Position numbers and translations under genes: made by a program. Shown one piece after another: positions 8,451 to 16,523 of a stretch of 64,000 nucleotides of DNA. The first letter of the stretch is position 1. Each line of letters begins with the position of its first letter. A model generated the notes under the pieces. It did no database searches. It worked only from the letters and a program-made list of their open reading frames with translations, and was not told the origin of the DNA. The stretch is from Halorussus gelatinilyticus (GTDB taxonomy: Archaea > Halobacteriota > Halobacteria > Halobacteriales > Haladaptataceae): the NCBI RefSeq assembly GCF_023238445.1, contig NZ_CP096658.1, positions 2,170,001 to 2,234,000 on the forward strand, written 5' to 3'.

Positions 8451-9092
8451 ATGGACGGAATCGAAGTCGCGGTTCGTTCGGTCGAGACGGTCGGAACCGA
8501 CACCATCGCGCTGACGCTGGAGACGCCCCCGGAGTTCGACGCCCGACCCGGCCAGTTCGTCCAGTTGGCCGCGACGGTAGACGGCGAGGAGGTCACGCGC
8601 CACTACACGCTCTCGTCGCCCGACGCCGACGAGACCTTCGAGACGACCGTCGAGGTGGACCCCGACGGAACGCTCGGACCCTTCCTCGCCGACCTCGAAC
8701 CCGGCGACACCGTCGAAATCGCCGGTCCGTTCGGCGATTCGTACTACGAGGGCGAGGACAGCGTCGTCGTCCTCGCTGGCGGGCCGGGCGTCGGCCCCGC
8801 GGTCGGTATCGGCGAGCGTGCGAGTCGCGACGGCGCGACCGTCACGGTCGTCTACGAGGACGACGACCCGGTCCACGAGGAGCGCCTGACCGCGCTCGCC
8901 GACGCGGGCGCGACGGTCGTCGTCACCGACGACGTGAGCAGTGAAGACGTACTGGAGGTCCTCGCCGACGCGCAGGGCCAGACGTTCATCTACGGCTTCG
9001 CGGAGTTCCTCGACCGCGCGACCGCCGCGCTCGACGCGGCGAACGTCGACGCCGAGGACGCCAAGGCCGAGAACTTCGGCCCCGCGCCCTGA
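8451..9092 (+). CDS. Ferredoxin-NADP reductase-like FAD/NAD(P)-binding protein
   Basis: A 213-residue protein with the two-domain plan of ferredoxin-NADP reductases. The N-terminal FAD-binding barrel (about 1-98) contains RHYTLSS, the variant of the RxYS motif that binds the flavin phosphate, and a GPFGDSYY loop. The C-terminal NAD(P) domain (about 100-213) begins with the dinucleotide-binding LAGGPGVGPAVGI. It is short because the last NAD-binding elements are reduced. It probably moves electrons between NAD(P)H and a protein or quinone partner in the cytoplasm; the partner is not encoded nearby. A similar protein lies at 63018. ATG 8451 is preferred over an in-frame TTG nine codons earlier. 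Confidence 0.82.
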   Translation: MDGIEVAVRSVETVGTDTIALTLETPPEFDARPGQFVQLAATVDGEEVTRHYTLSSPDADETFETTVEVDPDGTLGPFLADLEPGDTVEIAGPFGDSYYEGEDSVVVLAGGPGVGPAVGIGERASRDGATVTVVYEDDDPVHEERLTALADAGATVVVTDDVSSEDVLEVLADAQGQTFIYGFAEFLDRATAALDAANVDAEDAKAENFGPAP

Positions 9093-9156
9093 CGCGTAGC
9101 GACTCCCCGAGCCGAACCCGAAAACGTATCAATGACCGATACATTCTCGCGAATCT

Positions 9157-9765
9157 ATGCGGACCGAAATCAACGAGCGGACCGTCGAGCGTCGGACGGA
9201 CCGCCTGCTCGACGAGTACGGCGACGTGCCCGTCGAAGAGCGAACGTGGAACCGTTCGCCCGAGCGATTCGAGCGCGAAGTCGAGCAGGCGAGAAACGGC
9301 TACGTCGGCGGTGCCTACGCGTGGGTCGTCCGGCGACCGGACGAGACCGCCGCGCTCACCGAGTCGATGCCGCCCGAGGCCGAGGACGACCGAAAGCGCG
9401 CGCTGATGATTCTCGGTCGCGGGGCCGACCGGTGGGGCCTCGCTGGCGGTGGATTGGAGGGCGACGAGACCCACGAAGCGGCCGCGCGCCGCGAGGTTCG
9501 CGAGGAGACCTCCGTCGAGTGCGAACCGACCGACCTGTTCCTGTTGCGCCACGTGACCGTCGTCTCGGAGGCCGAAGACGACCGCCGAATCCACTTCCTC
9601 TACGCGTTCTTCGACGCGACCTACGAGGGCGGGTCGATAACCGTCCAACCGGGCGAACTCGACGGCGCGGCGTGGTTCGCCGAACCGCCCGAGCGCATGC
9701 TTCCCGCCAACGAGCGCCGGGCCGAGTCGTGGTCGCCGGAGACGACGACCGCGCCGTCCGAGTGA
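9157..9765 (+). CDS. Nudix hydrolase
   Basis: A 202-residue Nudix protein. The Nudix box is complete: GGGLEGDETHEAAARREVREETS around residues 100-125, holding the REVREE metal-binding glutamates. A leader of about 45 residues precedes the fold (INERTVERRTDRLLDEYGDV). Substrates are nucleoside diphosphates linked to another moiety; which one cannot be read from the sequence. A leaderless start at ATG 9157 is plausible. It is convergent with the methylmalonyl-CoA epimerase gene, four bases apart. Confidence 0.85.
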   Translation: MRTEINERTVERRTDRLLDEYGDVPVEERTWNRSPERFEREVEQARNGYVGGAYAWVVRRPDETAALTESMPPEAEDDRKRALMILGRGADRWGLAGGGLEGDETHEAAARREVREETSVECEPTDLFLLRHVTVVSEAEDDRRIHFLYAFFDATYEGGSITVQPGELDGAAWFAEPPERMLPANERRAESWSPETTTAPSE

Positions 9766-9769
9766 CAGG

Positions 9770-10153
9770 CTAGTGTTCGACGAACTCGATTAGAACGCCA
9801 CCCGTCGATGTTGGGTGGAGGAAAGCGACGTCGTGGCCCCAAGCGCCGGGCCGCGGGTCGTCGTCTATCAGTTTGACGCCGTGGTCGCGGGCGGTGTCGA
9901 GCGCCGCCTCGACGTCCTCGGTTTCGAGGGCGACGTGGTGGATGCCCGGCCCGTTGCTGTCCAGATACCGCGAGATAGTCCCGTCTTCGAGCGGTTCGAG
10001 CAACTCGAAGTAGCTGTCGTCGAATTCGAGGAAGACGACCCGGAGTCCGTCGAACTCCTCTTCGTGTGCGACAGGCGCGTCGAACAGGTCGGCGTACAGG
10101 TCCGCGAGGTCACCGGCTTCCTCGGTGGCGATTCCGACGTGGTCGATGTGCAT
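9770..10153 (-). CDS. mce: Methylmalonyl-CoA epimerase (VOC family)
   Basis: Interconverts (2S)- and (2R)-methylmalonyl-CoA in propionyl-CoA metabolism, feeding the mutase at 23873. The 127-residue protein is two linked beta-alpha-beta-beta-beta modules of the vicinal oxygen chelate fold. Likely metal ligands are His4 of MHIDHVGI, the glutamate of FELLEPL, the histidine of GIHHVALE near residue 71 and the terminal glutamate of LIEFVEH. Length and these motifs match epimerases rather than glyoxalases. It has its own leaderless promoter and is not in an operon with the mutase, 14 kb away. Confidence 0.9.
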   Translation of the reverse strand: MHIDHVGIATEEAGDLADLYADLFDAPVAHEEEFDGLRVVFLEFDDSYFELLEPLEDGTISRYLDSNGPGIHHVALETEDVEAALDTARDHGVKLIDDDPRPGAWGHDVAFLHPTSTGGVLIEFVEH

Positions 10154-10178
10154 GTGCGGGGGTATCGCGTCGGCGGAG

Positions 10179-10187
10179 TATAGTTTT
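10179..10187 (-). promoter_or_regulatory. TATA-like box for the epimerase gene
   Basis: Minus-strand aaaactata is centred about 30 bases before ATG 10153. It separates this gene's expression from the mini-gene further upstream. Confidence 0.45.
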
Positions 10188-10312
10188 CGCGGTCCCGTGA
10201 TACCACTGGCGTCGGTGGGTCGAACGACGGCGGAACGCGCCGACGGACCGGTCGAAAAATGCTCGCAGTTCGGGTCGCCACGTGCGCTGCGTCGAAAATT
10301 GGTGTTCGGTCG

Positions 10313-10375
10313 TTACGCGAGGAAGCACTGGTTGTATCCACACACGATTACGGACGGGTCGAATCTAAGCATCAT
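10313..10375 (-). CDS. 20-residue peptide with a strong Shine-Dalgarno site
   Basis: ATG 10373-10375 opens a frame of 20 codons ending at TAA 10313-10315; the product starts MMLRFDPSVIV and ends CGYNQCFLA. Immediately before the start is GGAGGTGA (minus strand, 10377-10384), fully complementary to the 16S rRNA tail and rare in this mostly leaderless genome. A TATA-like tttatac (10410-10416) lies about 27 bases before the predicted start. The peptide has two cysteines and no hydrophobic segment. It could be a tiny protein, a leader peptide or a precursor for modification. No known family is recognised. The case rests on expression signals. Confidence 0.5.
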   Translation of the reverse strand: MMLRFDPSVIVCGYNQCFLA

Positions 10376-10406
10376 CTCACCTCCGTCATTTGGTAATGCC
10401 CTATCA

Positions 10407-10433
10407 CCGTATAAATTTAATAATTTTAAGTAA
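10407..10433. promoter_or_regulatory. Divergent promoter region between mini-gene and HAD gene
   Basis: A 27-base AT-rich patch holds minus-strand tttatac (10410-10416) for the mini-gene and plus-strand ttttaagtaa (10424-10433) for the HAD gene. The two boxes are less than 10 bases apart, so the transcripts probably compete for factor binding. The remaining gap 10154-10312 holds only the epimerase promoter. Confidence 0.45.
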
Positions 10434-10459
10434 CTATAATTGTCGCAAGCGGTTCTGCG

Positions 10460-11269
10460 GTGTTCGGTCTCGTCGCACCCGGAGCTTTTTCGCGGTCGGA
10501 CGCGAACTCCGGCGGCGTGCGAGCGATATTCTTCGACCTCGACGGCACGCTGGTCGCGCTCCCCGACAGTTTCGCCGAACTCTTCGCGGCGGCGCTGGCC
10601 GACCACGGCGTCCGGGCCGACGACGAGCGCCACGAGTTCTTCACCGAGGCGTTCTTCGAGCGTCTGGACGACTGTCACCCCGAACCGTACCGCGCGGCGA
10701 TGAGCGACCTCGGCGAGGCGTTCGGTCTCGACGCGCCCGCCGAGGAGTTGGCCGAGAGCTACGCCGAGCGCGAGGCGGCCGCGATCGAACTTCGGGTGGG
10801 TGCCCGCGAAACCCTCGACGCGCTCGCGGCGGCCGAGTCCGCGGAGTCGGCCGCCGCCGACTCGACCGCCACAGATTCGACCGCCGGCCCGACCGACACC
10901 GCCGTCGCGCTCGGCGTTCTGACGAACGGCGGCGGGCGCGGCCAACGCCGGAAACTCGCCGTCCACGGACTCGCCGACTACTTCGAGGCGGTCGTCGTCT
11001 CGGCGGAGGTCGGCGCGGGCAAGCCCGACCCGGAAATCTTCGCGGCCGCGCGAGACGCGGTTCCGGCCGACGAGTACGTCTTCGTCGCCGACGACCGCGA
11101 CCGCGACGTGCGTCCCGCCCAGCGCGCCGGCTTCACCGGCGTCTACGTGGGCGAAAGCGAAACGGAGGATGCGAACGTGGACGACGCGGAGCGACCCGAC
11201 CACTGCGTCGAGTCGCTCCGCGAGGTTCCCGCGCTGTTCGAGTACGGGTCGGGGTCGCTCGGCGGTTAA
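10460..11269 (+). CDS. HAD-superfamily phosphatase
   Basis: A HAD hydrolase with the nucleophile motif FFDLDGTLV. Motif II is the LTNGGGRGQR stretch, motif III lies in GAGKPDPEIF and motif IV in FVADDRDRDV. The helical cap (roughly residues 40-130 of the long form) includes a low-complexity Ala/Asp/Thr loop (ESAAADSTATDST). The substrate is unknown; phosphoglycolate-like small phosphates are usual. GTG 10460 fits promoter spacing and gives 269 residues; GTG 10517, directly before RAIFFDLDGTL, fits the usual family N-terminus and is the main alternative. It is convergent with the solute-binding protein gene, whose stop overlaps this one by four bases. Confidence 0.82.
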   Translation: MFGLVAPGAFSRSDANSGGVRAIFFDLDGTLVALPDSFAELFAAALADHGVRADDERHEFFTEAFFERLDDCHPEPYRAAMSDLGEAFGLDAPAEELAESYAEREAAAIELRVGARETLDALAAAESAESAAADSTATDSTAGPTDTAVALGVLTNGGGRGQRRKLAVHGLADYFEAVVVSAEVGAGKPDPEIFAAARDAVPADEYVFVADDRDRDVRPAQRAGFTGVYVGESETEDANVDDAERPDHCVESLREVPALFEYGSGSLGG

Positions 11270-13338
11270 CTTCCGCCGGTAGAGTTTCCGCCCCCGCCGC
11301 TGGTACTGTTTCCGCCGCCCGACTGGTGAATCTGCATCAGTTGCACCGAGAGGTTCGCGGCTCCCGGACCGGGAATCTCGGGGACGAATCCGCCGAACTC
11401 CGCGCCGTTGACCGGCCACATCAGTTTGTCGTAGCCGATGACCATGTACGGGAAGTCGAGGTAGATGCGCTCTATCGCCTTCCGCGCGAGTTGGTTGCGC
11501 TTCTGGGACTCCATGGTCGAGCGAGCGCGCGAGATGAGGTCGTCGGCCCCGGCGTCGACCAGCCCGTACCCCATCGCGTTGTTGAGTTGGGTCGTGGTGT
11601 TCTTCTGGTCGTAGCCCTCCTTCTTCGAGTGGTCGTCGGCGTTCTCGCTGTGGAAGATGTTGTAGAGGGTCCCCGTGGCGAACGGCGAGAGGTCGCTCCA
11701 CGCCATCGGGTAGATGTCGAAGTCCTCCTGAGAGTACACCCGGCCGAGCATCGTGTTGAACGTCATGACCTTCGTGACCGCCGGGATGCCGAGCTTCTGC
11801 ATCATATCCACCCATCGGGCCGCCATCTTGGACAGCTTCGGCGTGTCCTTGGCGGGGTAGATGAACACCTGCAGCGGCCCGCCATTGATTTCGGGGATGG
11901 TCTTGCCGTTGACCCGAATCTCCTCTTCGACGCCCTGCTTCTGGCGGAGGACCTGCGACTGGACCGGACCGTAGCTGTAGTCGTGCTTGGCCTTCGACTG
12001 GCCGCCCGTGACGCCCGTTAGCGTGCCGGGGTACTGCTTGCCGACGTAGTTGCCCTTGTCGCCGTCGATGACCTTCCCCTCGGTGAGGAACGACTTGATG
12101 CCGTCGTAGTCCGGTACGCCCGGTTCCTTCTGGCGGAACTCGAAAGCGTTCGTCGCGGGCGATTCGAGGAGCTTGGCGTTCTTCGACGCCTTCTCGGGGC
12201 GGACCGCCGAGAAGCCCGGCGGCATCACGAAGTCGCCCATGTACTCGTAGCCCTCTTGCAGGCGCTCGGTCCAGTAGTAGTCGTCGAACACCATCGACGT
12301 CGCCTGCCGGAACGTCGCGTCGTCCAGCGGCTGGCGACGCATGTTGTACGCGAAGTAGTTGTACCCCGTGTCGTAGCCGGGCACCAGCTTCTGGCCCTGA
12401 TTGTTCTTGACCTTCGAAATCTTCGAGACGTTGATGGTACTGTAGATGCTGTCGATGTTGCCCCGGAGGAACGCCTGCTGGAGCGCCGAGTCGCTCCCGA
12501 ATATTTTGAACCGGACCGCGTCGAGGAACGGTCCGCCCGACCTCATCTTCTCCACCTCGTCGCGCCACTTCAGCTCGCCCAGCGGGTAGTCGTCGCGGAA
12601 CTCGACCTCTATCGCGGTCGCTTCGGCGTACTTCGTGACCGTGCCCGGCCCGGTGCCGACCGGCCCGCCGTTCTCCGTCGGGGCGTAGTCACGATAACTG
12701 TTCACGTCCGACCAGATGTGCTTCGGTAGGATGGGCAGCGCGAGCTGGTTGCTCGCGTAGGTCCCGATGGGCTTCTTGAGCTTCATGTGAACGTCCCAGT
12801 CGCCCTTCGAGGCCTTCTGAACCGACTTGATGGGCTGGATGGTCGAAGCGTAGCGCCCCGGCTCCTGTTCTTTCATGTAGTCGTACGTGAACACCACGTC
12901 CTCGACGGTCAGCTTCTCGCCGTCGGTCCACGTCAACCCGTCGCGGACGTTGAAGTACACGTCGGGCTGGGGATTCGCCTTCCCTTCAGGCACTTCGACC
13001 GTCCAATCGGTGTAGACGTTCGGCCGAACCTTGAACTCCACCGGGTCCACCACGGTTCCGGCGTCGTACACCATGTCCAGAATCGCCCACGAGTACGCCG
13101 ACGAGGTAGAGAGCGGATTCAACCCCTTCGGCTGTTGGCCCATCCCCATCGTGAAGATACCGCCGTCCTGTACGTTCTGGGCCGTCGCGTCGGTCGATTC
13201 GACTACCGTCGAACTCCGCTCGGTCGCTCCGTCCGCGGCGTCCGCCGCGCCGGGGAACGAGAGCGCCACTGCTCCTGCGCCGCTTGCTTGAAGAAACTTG
13301 CGCCGACCGGAATCGAACTCTGGGTTGTCCTCACCCAT
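11266..13338 (-). CDS. ABC transporter solute-binding protein, family 5 (peptide type), orphan
   Basis: A 690-residue exported protein of the DppA/OppA class. The N-terminus has a twin-arginine signal (SGRRKFLQASGAGAVALSF) with no lipobox cysteine. Family 5 features follow: YDAGTVVDP, the DGLTWTDGEKLTVEDVVFTYDYM hallmark (residues about 110-132) and an ATSMVFDDYYW segment near 330. The C-terminus ends in a low-complexity Gly/Asn/Ser tail from about 670. Ligands of this class are peptides, nickel or oligosaccharides. No permease or ATPase genes adjoin it, so it must work with components encoded elsewhere. ATG 13336-13338 gives the expected short run before the arginines. Confidence 0.88.
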   Translation of the reverse strand: MGEDNPEFDSGRRKFLQASGAGAVALSFPGAADAADGATERSSTVVESTDATAQNVQDGGIFTMGMGQQPKGLNPLSTSSAYSWAILDMVYDAGTVVDPVEFKVRPNVYTDWTVEVPEGKANPQPDVYFNVRDGLTWTDGEKLTVEDVVFTYDYMKEQEPGRYASTIQPIKSVQKASKGDWDVHMKLKKPIGTYASNQLALPILPKHIWSDVNSYRDYAPTENGGPVGTGPGTVTKYAEATAIEVEFRDDYPLGELKWRDEVEKMRSGGPFLDAVRFKIFGSDSALQQAFLRGNIDSIYSTINVSKISKVKNNQGQKLVPGYDTGYNYFAYNMRRQPLDDATFRQATSMVFDDYYWTERLQEGYEYMGDFVMPPGFSAVRPEKASKNAKLLESPATNAFEFRQKEPGVPDYDGIKSFLTEGKVIDGDKGNYVGKQYPGTLTGVTGGQSKAKHDYSYGPVQSQVLRQKQGVEEEIRVNGKTIPEINGGPLQVFIYPAKDTPKLSKMAARWVDMMQKLGIPAVTKVMTFNTMLGRVYSQEDFDIYPMAWSDLSPFATGTLYNIFHSENADDHSKKEGYDQKNTTTQLNNAMGYGLVDAGADDLISRARSTMESQKRNQLARKAIERIYLDFPYMVIGYDKLMWPVNGAEFGGFVPEIPGPGAANLSVQLMQIHQSGGGNSTSGGGGNSTGGS

Positions 13339-13463
13339 GGAGGGTGATAGCTATTCACAGGAAAAAGGCGCATGGCCATCAAAGAACGTCTTTATATCGA
13401 ACAGATGTGGCGAACGGCGTGCGAAATCTCCCCGAGAACCGTCCCGCGAGTGGGGTGCCGAAA

Positions 13464-13473
13464 GGTTGTTATC
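13464..13473 (+). promoter_or_regulatory. TATA-like box for the zinc-finger gene
   Basis: The stretch ggttgttatc is centred about 27 bases before ATG 13496, supporting leaderless transcription. Confidence 0.4.
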
Positions 13474-13495
13474 GCGGGACTTCGACCACCCGCTA

Positions 13496-13801
13496 ATGAG
13501 CGACTGGGAGTGCGGCATCGACGGTTGCGGCGAGGCGTTCGACGACGTGGAGGAAGCTATCGTGCATCAGACGACCGACCACAAGCGCCGCGAGTGCAAG
13601 GTCTGTGGCTCGGTGGTTCCGGACGGCTACTTCGCCATCCGACACGCCTTCGACGAGCACTCGCGCGCGGAGTACGTCCGCGCCTACGGCGCGAGCGCCG
13701 CGGAGGTCCGCCAGCGCGAGCGCGTCCGCGACGCCATCGAGGACGACGCCGACCTTCAGCAGGTCGTGAACCGACTGGACGAAGTGACGGGCGGTCTCTG
13801 A
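13496..13801 (+). CDS. C2H2-like zinc-finger protein
   Basis: A 101-residue protein with two putative zinc fingers in its first half: C-X4-C with H and H further on (WECGIDGCGEAF then IVHQTTDHK), and C-X2-C with H-X4-H (CKVCGSVV then IRHAFDEH). The second half (about 55-101) is an amphipathic, acidic helical region (VRQRERVRDAIEDDADLQQ). Short proteins of this plan are frequent in haloarchaea; nucleic-acid or protein binding is inferred. The start is supported by the upstream TATA-like box. There is no obvious operon partner. Confidence 0.75.
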   Translation: MSDWECGIDGCGEAFDDVEEAIVHQTTDHKRRECKVCGSVVPDGYFAIRHAFDEHSRAEYVRAYGASAAEVRQRERVRDAIEDDADLQQVVNRLDEVTGGL

Positions 13802-13882
13802 CGCCGCAGACGGAGTTTCCGATACACCGAAGCGACCGGTTTCGCGCTAGTTCGACAACGAACGTCCGGATGGACGAAGGGG

Positions 13883-13917
13883 CCGCGCGCCGGCGGTCGC
13901 CGACCGCCGGCGCGCGG
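13883..13917. terminator. Perfect 15-base GC-rich stem-loop
   Basis: The 15-base arm ccgcgcgccggcggt (13883-13897) is perfectly complementary to 13903-13917 around a five-base loop. It begins 81 bases after the zinc-finger stop, inside the gene-free stretch 13802-14046, ahead of the GNAT gene. It may stop read-through or stabilise the 3' end; a protein-binding palindrome is the alternative. Confidence 0.45.
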
Positions 13918-14046
13918 GGCTTCGAGAGCAGAACTCGAATATTCGTTCGCTCCGGTCGATGCTCCGCGACGACGGCGTCGGCCGCGAACGACCGCGCTGC
14001 CTCCTCGCGCCACACCTTTTTACGCTCTGACGGCGAAATCACGCCC

Positions 14047-14628
14047 ATGTACGTCCGGGACGCGAAAAACAGGGAGGAAGTCTGGCTGTTGGACCACATC
14101 GAGGAGATGGGTCTCGACGACACCGCGTTCCGCTCCCGCGATTACGTGGTCGCCATCGACGAGACCTCCGGCGAGAAGGCGGGATTCGGTCGCATCCGCA
14201 TCCACAAGACCGACGACCGGGAACTCTGCGAACTCACCAGCATCGGCGTGCTGGAGTCGTGGCGCGGACAGGGCGTCGGCGCGCACGTAATCGAGCGACT
14301 GGTCGAGCAGGCCCGCGACCACGGCTTCGACGCCGTGTTCTCGCTGACGGGCGCGACCGACTACCTCTCGCAGTTCGGCTTCCGGGGCGTCGAGTCGAGC
14401 GACCTCCCCGAGAAACTGCGCGAGCGCATCGACGCCAAGCGCGAGGAGACCGACCCCGACGCGGTCGGGATGGTGCTGGACGCGGACGAGTTCGTGATGC
14501 CCGACCGCCTGCGCGAGCGGTTCAAGCGCGCCCGGCCTCACGAGGAAGAACCCGAACCCGAGGAGTCCGCCGAGGACTTCGGCATCGACCCCAACAGCGC
14601 GACCTACAAGTACGACACCGGGGACTGA
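14047..14628 (+). CDS. GNAT-family N-acetyltransferase
   Basis: A 193-residue protein carrying a GNAT domain. The acetyl-CoA loop is IGVLESWRGQGVGAHVIERL (residues about 70-89), the R/Q-X-X-G-X-G/A motif. Preceding strands contain KAGFGRIRI. The fold ends near 125 (TDYLSQFGFRGV). The last 65 residues are an acidic, likely flexible tail (PHEEEPEPEESAEDFG). The acceptor substrate is unknown. The T-rich TATA-like sequence cacctttttacg about 26-38 bases upstream suits ATG 14047. Confidence 0.85.
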   Translation: MYVRDAKNREEVWLLDHIEEMGLDDTAFRSRDYVVAIDETSGEKAGFGRIRIHKTDDRELCELTSIGVLESWRGQGVGAHVIERLVEQARDHGFDAVFSLTGATDYLSQFGFRGVESSDLPEKLRERIDAKREETDPDAVGMVLDADEFVMPDRLRERFKRARPHEEEPEPEESAEDFGIDPNSATYKYDTGD

Positions 14629-14682
14629 ATCCCCGTCTCTGGTCGTTCGCCGATAGCGAAGGGAATCCTCCGTGACGGACAG

Positions 14683-15693
14683 TTAGGACTTCCCACCGCT
14701 GAACGACGCGAGAACGTCGAGATACGCGGAACCGTGATTCTCACTCCGGAACCGACCGCGTTCGATGTGCGTTCCTTCCGTCCAATCGTTGAACGTCGCG
14801 ACGCTCACGCGGTCGCTGTACCGTGTAGCTAACGCGAGTAGCTCGCGGAAGTGCTCCGGCGAACGCGGAATCCGGCGGTCTAACCCCCAGCACTCGTTAT
14901 GTAAGTCGTCGAATCCCGGAATCACGGTCGGGAAGAAAGCGAGATCGTTCTCGTCCGCGTACGACGAGAGCGCGTCGTAGTTCGTCTCGATGTGGTCGTA
15001 CGCTTCGTCCCAATTGGCGGCGGGGTTGGCAGGATTGTATCCCACCCAATAAGTTACGCCGTCGAGTCGTTCGAGAGCGGGGTCCGCCCAGTCCGGGAAC
15101 CCTCCCACTGCGGCGTTGAACACGTCGCCGACGAGGAAGGGTTCGAGACCGTCGACGGTCAACTCGGACCGGACGAACTCGACGAGTTCGCCGAACCCGC
15201 CGTAGCGGTCTCGAACGTAATCTCGAACGGTTCGTCGTCCCTGCATTCCCGCCCAGTGGAGGCACAGAACGTCCCAGAGCGTGACGACCGGACGTCCGTC
15301 GAATCGGCCGATGTTAGGTCGTCCGAGGAAGTGTTCGCGGACGAACGCCAAGTCCGTTTCGAGGTCGCGGTCGCGACGCAGCGCCTGTCCGACGACGTAG
15401 AACGGTTCGAGGTCGAGTTCGTCGCTCGATTCGGCGTCGTCGTACGCGCGGAATCGTTCGTGGTCGTCGTCCCCCTCGCCGAAGTTGAACATCACCGTGG
15501 ACGCGCCCGCCTCCAGCAGTTGACGGACGTGTTCGTCGGTGACCTCCGGCGGAATCGGGTCGCCGTACCGCCCCACTGCGGGATGAGCGACCGTCGTACA
15601 CTCGCCGAACTTGTCGCCAACGAAGGGAACGTACACGACGCCGACGTCGAGCGACGGCTCGCCCCGTCCCGACGTTCCTCGTCTTTCTGTCAC
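14683..15693 (-). CDS. GH99/GH71-like glycoside hydrolase-fold protein
   Basis: A 336-residue TIM-barrel protein resembling GH99 endo-mannosidase and the related WbsX-type domains. The start VGVVYVPFVGDKF, a middle VVTLWDVLCLHW and the end VSVATFNDWTEGTHIERG fit that group, whose members act on mannan-type or glycan substrates. Catalytic residues cannot be assigned surely. GTG 15691-15693 is the first possible start after an in-frame stop. No signal peptide is seen. Its G+C and codon use look lower than in neighbouring genes, which suggests recent acquisition. It may belong to surface-glycan metabolism. Confidence 0.62.
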   Translation of the reverse strand: MTERRGTSGRGEPSLDVGVVYVPFVGDKFGECTTVAHPAVGRYGDPIPPEVTDEHVRQLLEAGASTVMFNFGEGDDDHERFRAYDDAESSDELDLEPFYVVGQALRRDRDLETDLAFVREHFLGRPNIGRFDGRPVVTLWDVLCLHWAGMQGRRTVRDYVRDRYGGFGELVEFVRSELTVDGLEPFLVGDVFNAAVGGFPDWADPALERLDGVTYWVGYNPANPAANWDEAYDHIETNYDALSSYADENDLAFFPTVIPGFDDLHNECWGLDRRIPRSPEHFRELLALATRYSDRVSVATFNDWTEGTHIERGRFRSENHGSAYLDVLASFSGGKS

Positions 15694-15812
15694 GTATCGA
15701 TTCGTACGCTAGTGCGTTCCCCACATGTAAGTCCGTGTTCGTACCGTGGGCGATTCGGCGAGTCGAAACCGGCGCACACCGGAAAATAGGGTCGAATCGT
15801 CGGCGACGGAGT

Positions 15813-16301
15813 CTACGTCAACTGGTCGTAGTCGTAGTTCTCGGTCAGGTCCACGAGGCGGTCGAGGAACTCCTCTTCCTCTTCGAGGTTCTCGTGGAGG
15901 AGGTCGCCCGCCTCGTCCATGCCGAGTCTGTCGGCGAGTTTGGCGAGGTTGCCGTAGGTCGCTATCTCGTAGTGTTCGGTCTTCTGGCCCGCCGTCACGT
16001 CGAACACGTCGATTTCGCCCTGCTCGGGGTTCGAGCTGACGAACTCGTCGTGTTCCTCGATCATGCCCTGCGTGGCCTCGCACTCCTCGTCGCCGGGCGA
16101 GGCGTCGATCATGTCGAAGACCTGCTCGAGGCGGTCTATCTGGCCCTCGGTCTCCTGCTGGTGGTCGCGGAACGCCTGCGCTATCTCGTCGTGTTCGACC
16201 TCGTCGGCCATCTCGCCGAGCGCCTCGTCGATGCGCTGCTCGGCGTCGTAGATGTCTTTCAGTTCGTTCTGGAACAGGTGACTAAGCGAGTTCGTGCTCA
16301 T
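15813..16301 (-). CDS. YciE/YciF-type ferritin-like protein (DUF892)
   Basis: A 162-residue four-helix-bundle protein of the DUF892 family. It begins LSHLFQNELKDIYDAEQRI, the conserved opening of the family, with metal-ligand candidates in ELKDIYDAE, HDEIAQAFRDHQQETE and QKTEHYEIATYG. The family resembles ferritins and is induced by stress in bacteria; iron or manganese binding is inferred. The protein is very acidic and cytoplasmic. It stands alone, with about 120 bases on one side and 220 on the other. Confidence 0.88.
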   Translation of the reverse strand: MSTNSLSHLFQNELKDIYDAEQRIDEALGEMADEVEHDEIAQAFRDHQQETEGQIDRLEQVFDMIDASPGDEECEATQGMIEEHDEFVSSNPEQGEIDVFDVTAGQKTEHYEIATYGNLAKLADRLGMDEAGDLLHENLEEEEEFLDRLVDLTENYDYDQLT

Positions 16302-16435
16302 GATACGAGAGAAAGTAGGCCATCGACGCGGGTAAACTCGGTGGCTCCCTTGTGAGACTGTCGTCTAAGACTGCAGTTTTCGGGCTTTTCAGCGTTCGTA
16401 GCGTGAAAACCGTCAAATCGAAGTCGTCGAGACGA

Positions 16436-16454
16436 CGCGGGTCTTCGACCCGCG
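16436..16454. repeat. Three-base-loop palindrome
   Basis: The arm cgcgggtc (16436-16443) and its complement gacccgcg (16447-16454) surround the loop ttc. It lies in the gap 16302-16523 between the DUF892 gene and the end of the sugar operon, so it could act at the operon's 3' end. The same arrangement recurs elsewhere in this window. Confidence 0.45.
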
Positions 16455-16523
16455 GGCGGACGACTCCTTCATCTCGCTCGTAGTCCGTTTCACGGAGCGG
16501 TCGCCGCGGTCAGTTCGCGCCGG

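Noticed and set aside
10313-12568. 751-codon minus-strand frame across the HAD and solute-binding genes
   Set aside because: It overlaps two well-supported genes in another frame or strand; only its last 20 codons coincide with the mini-gene, which has its own start and ribosome-binding site.
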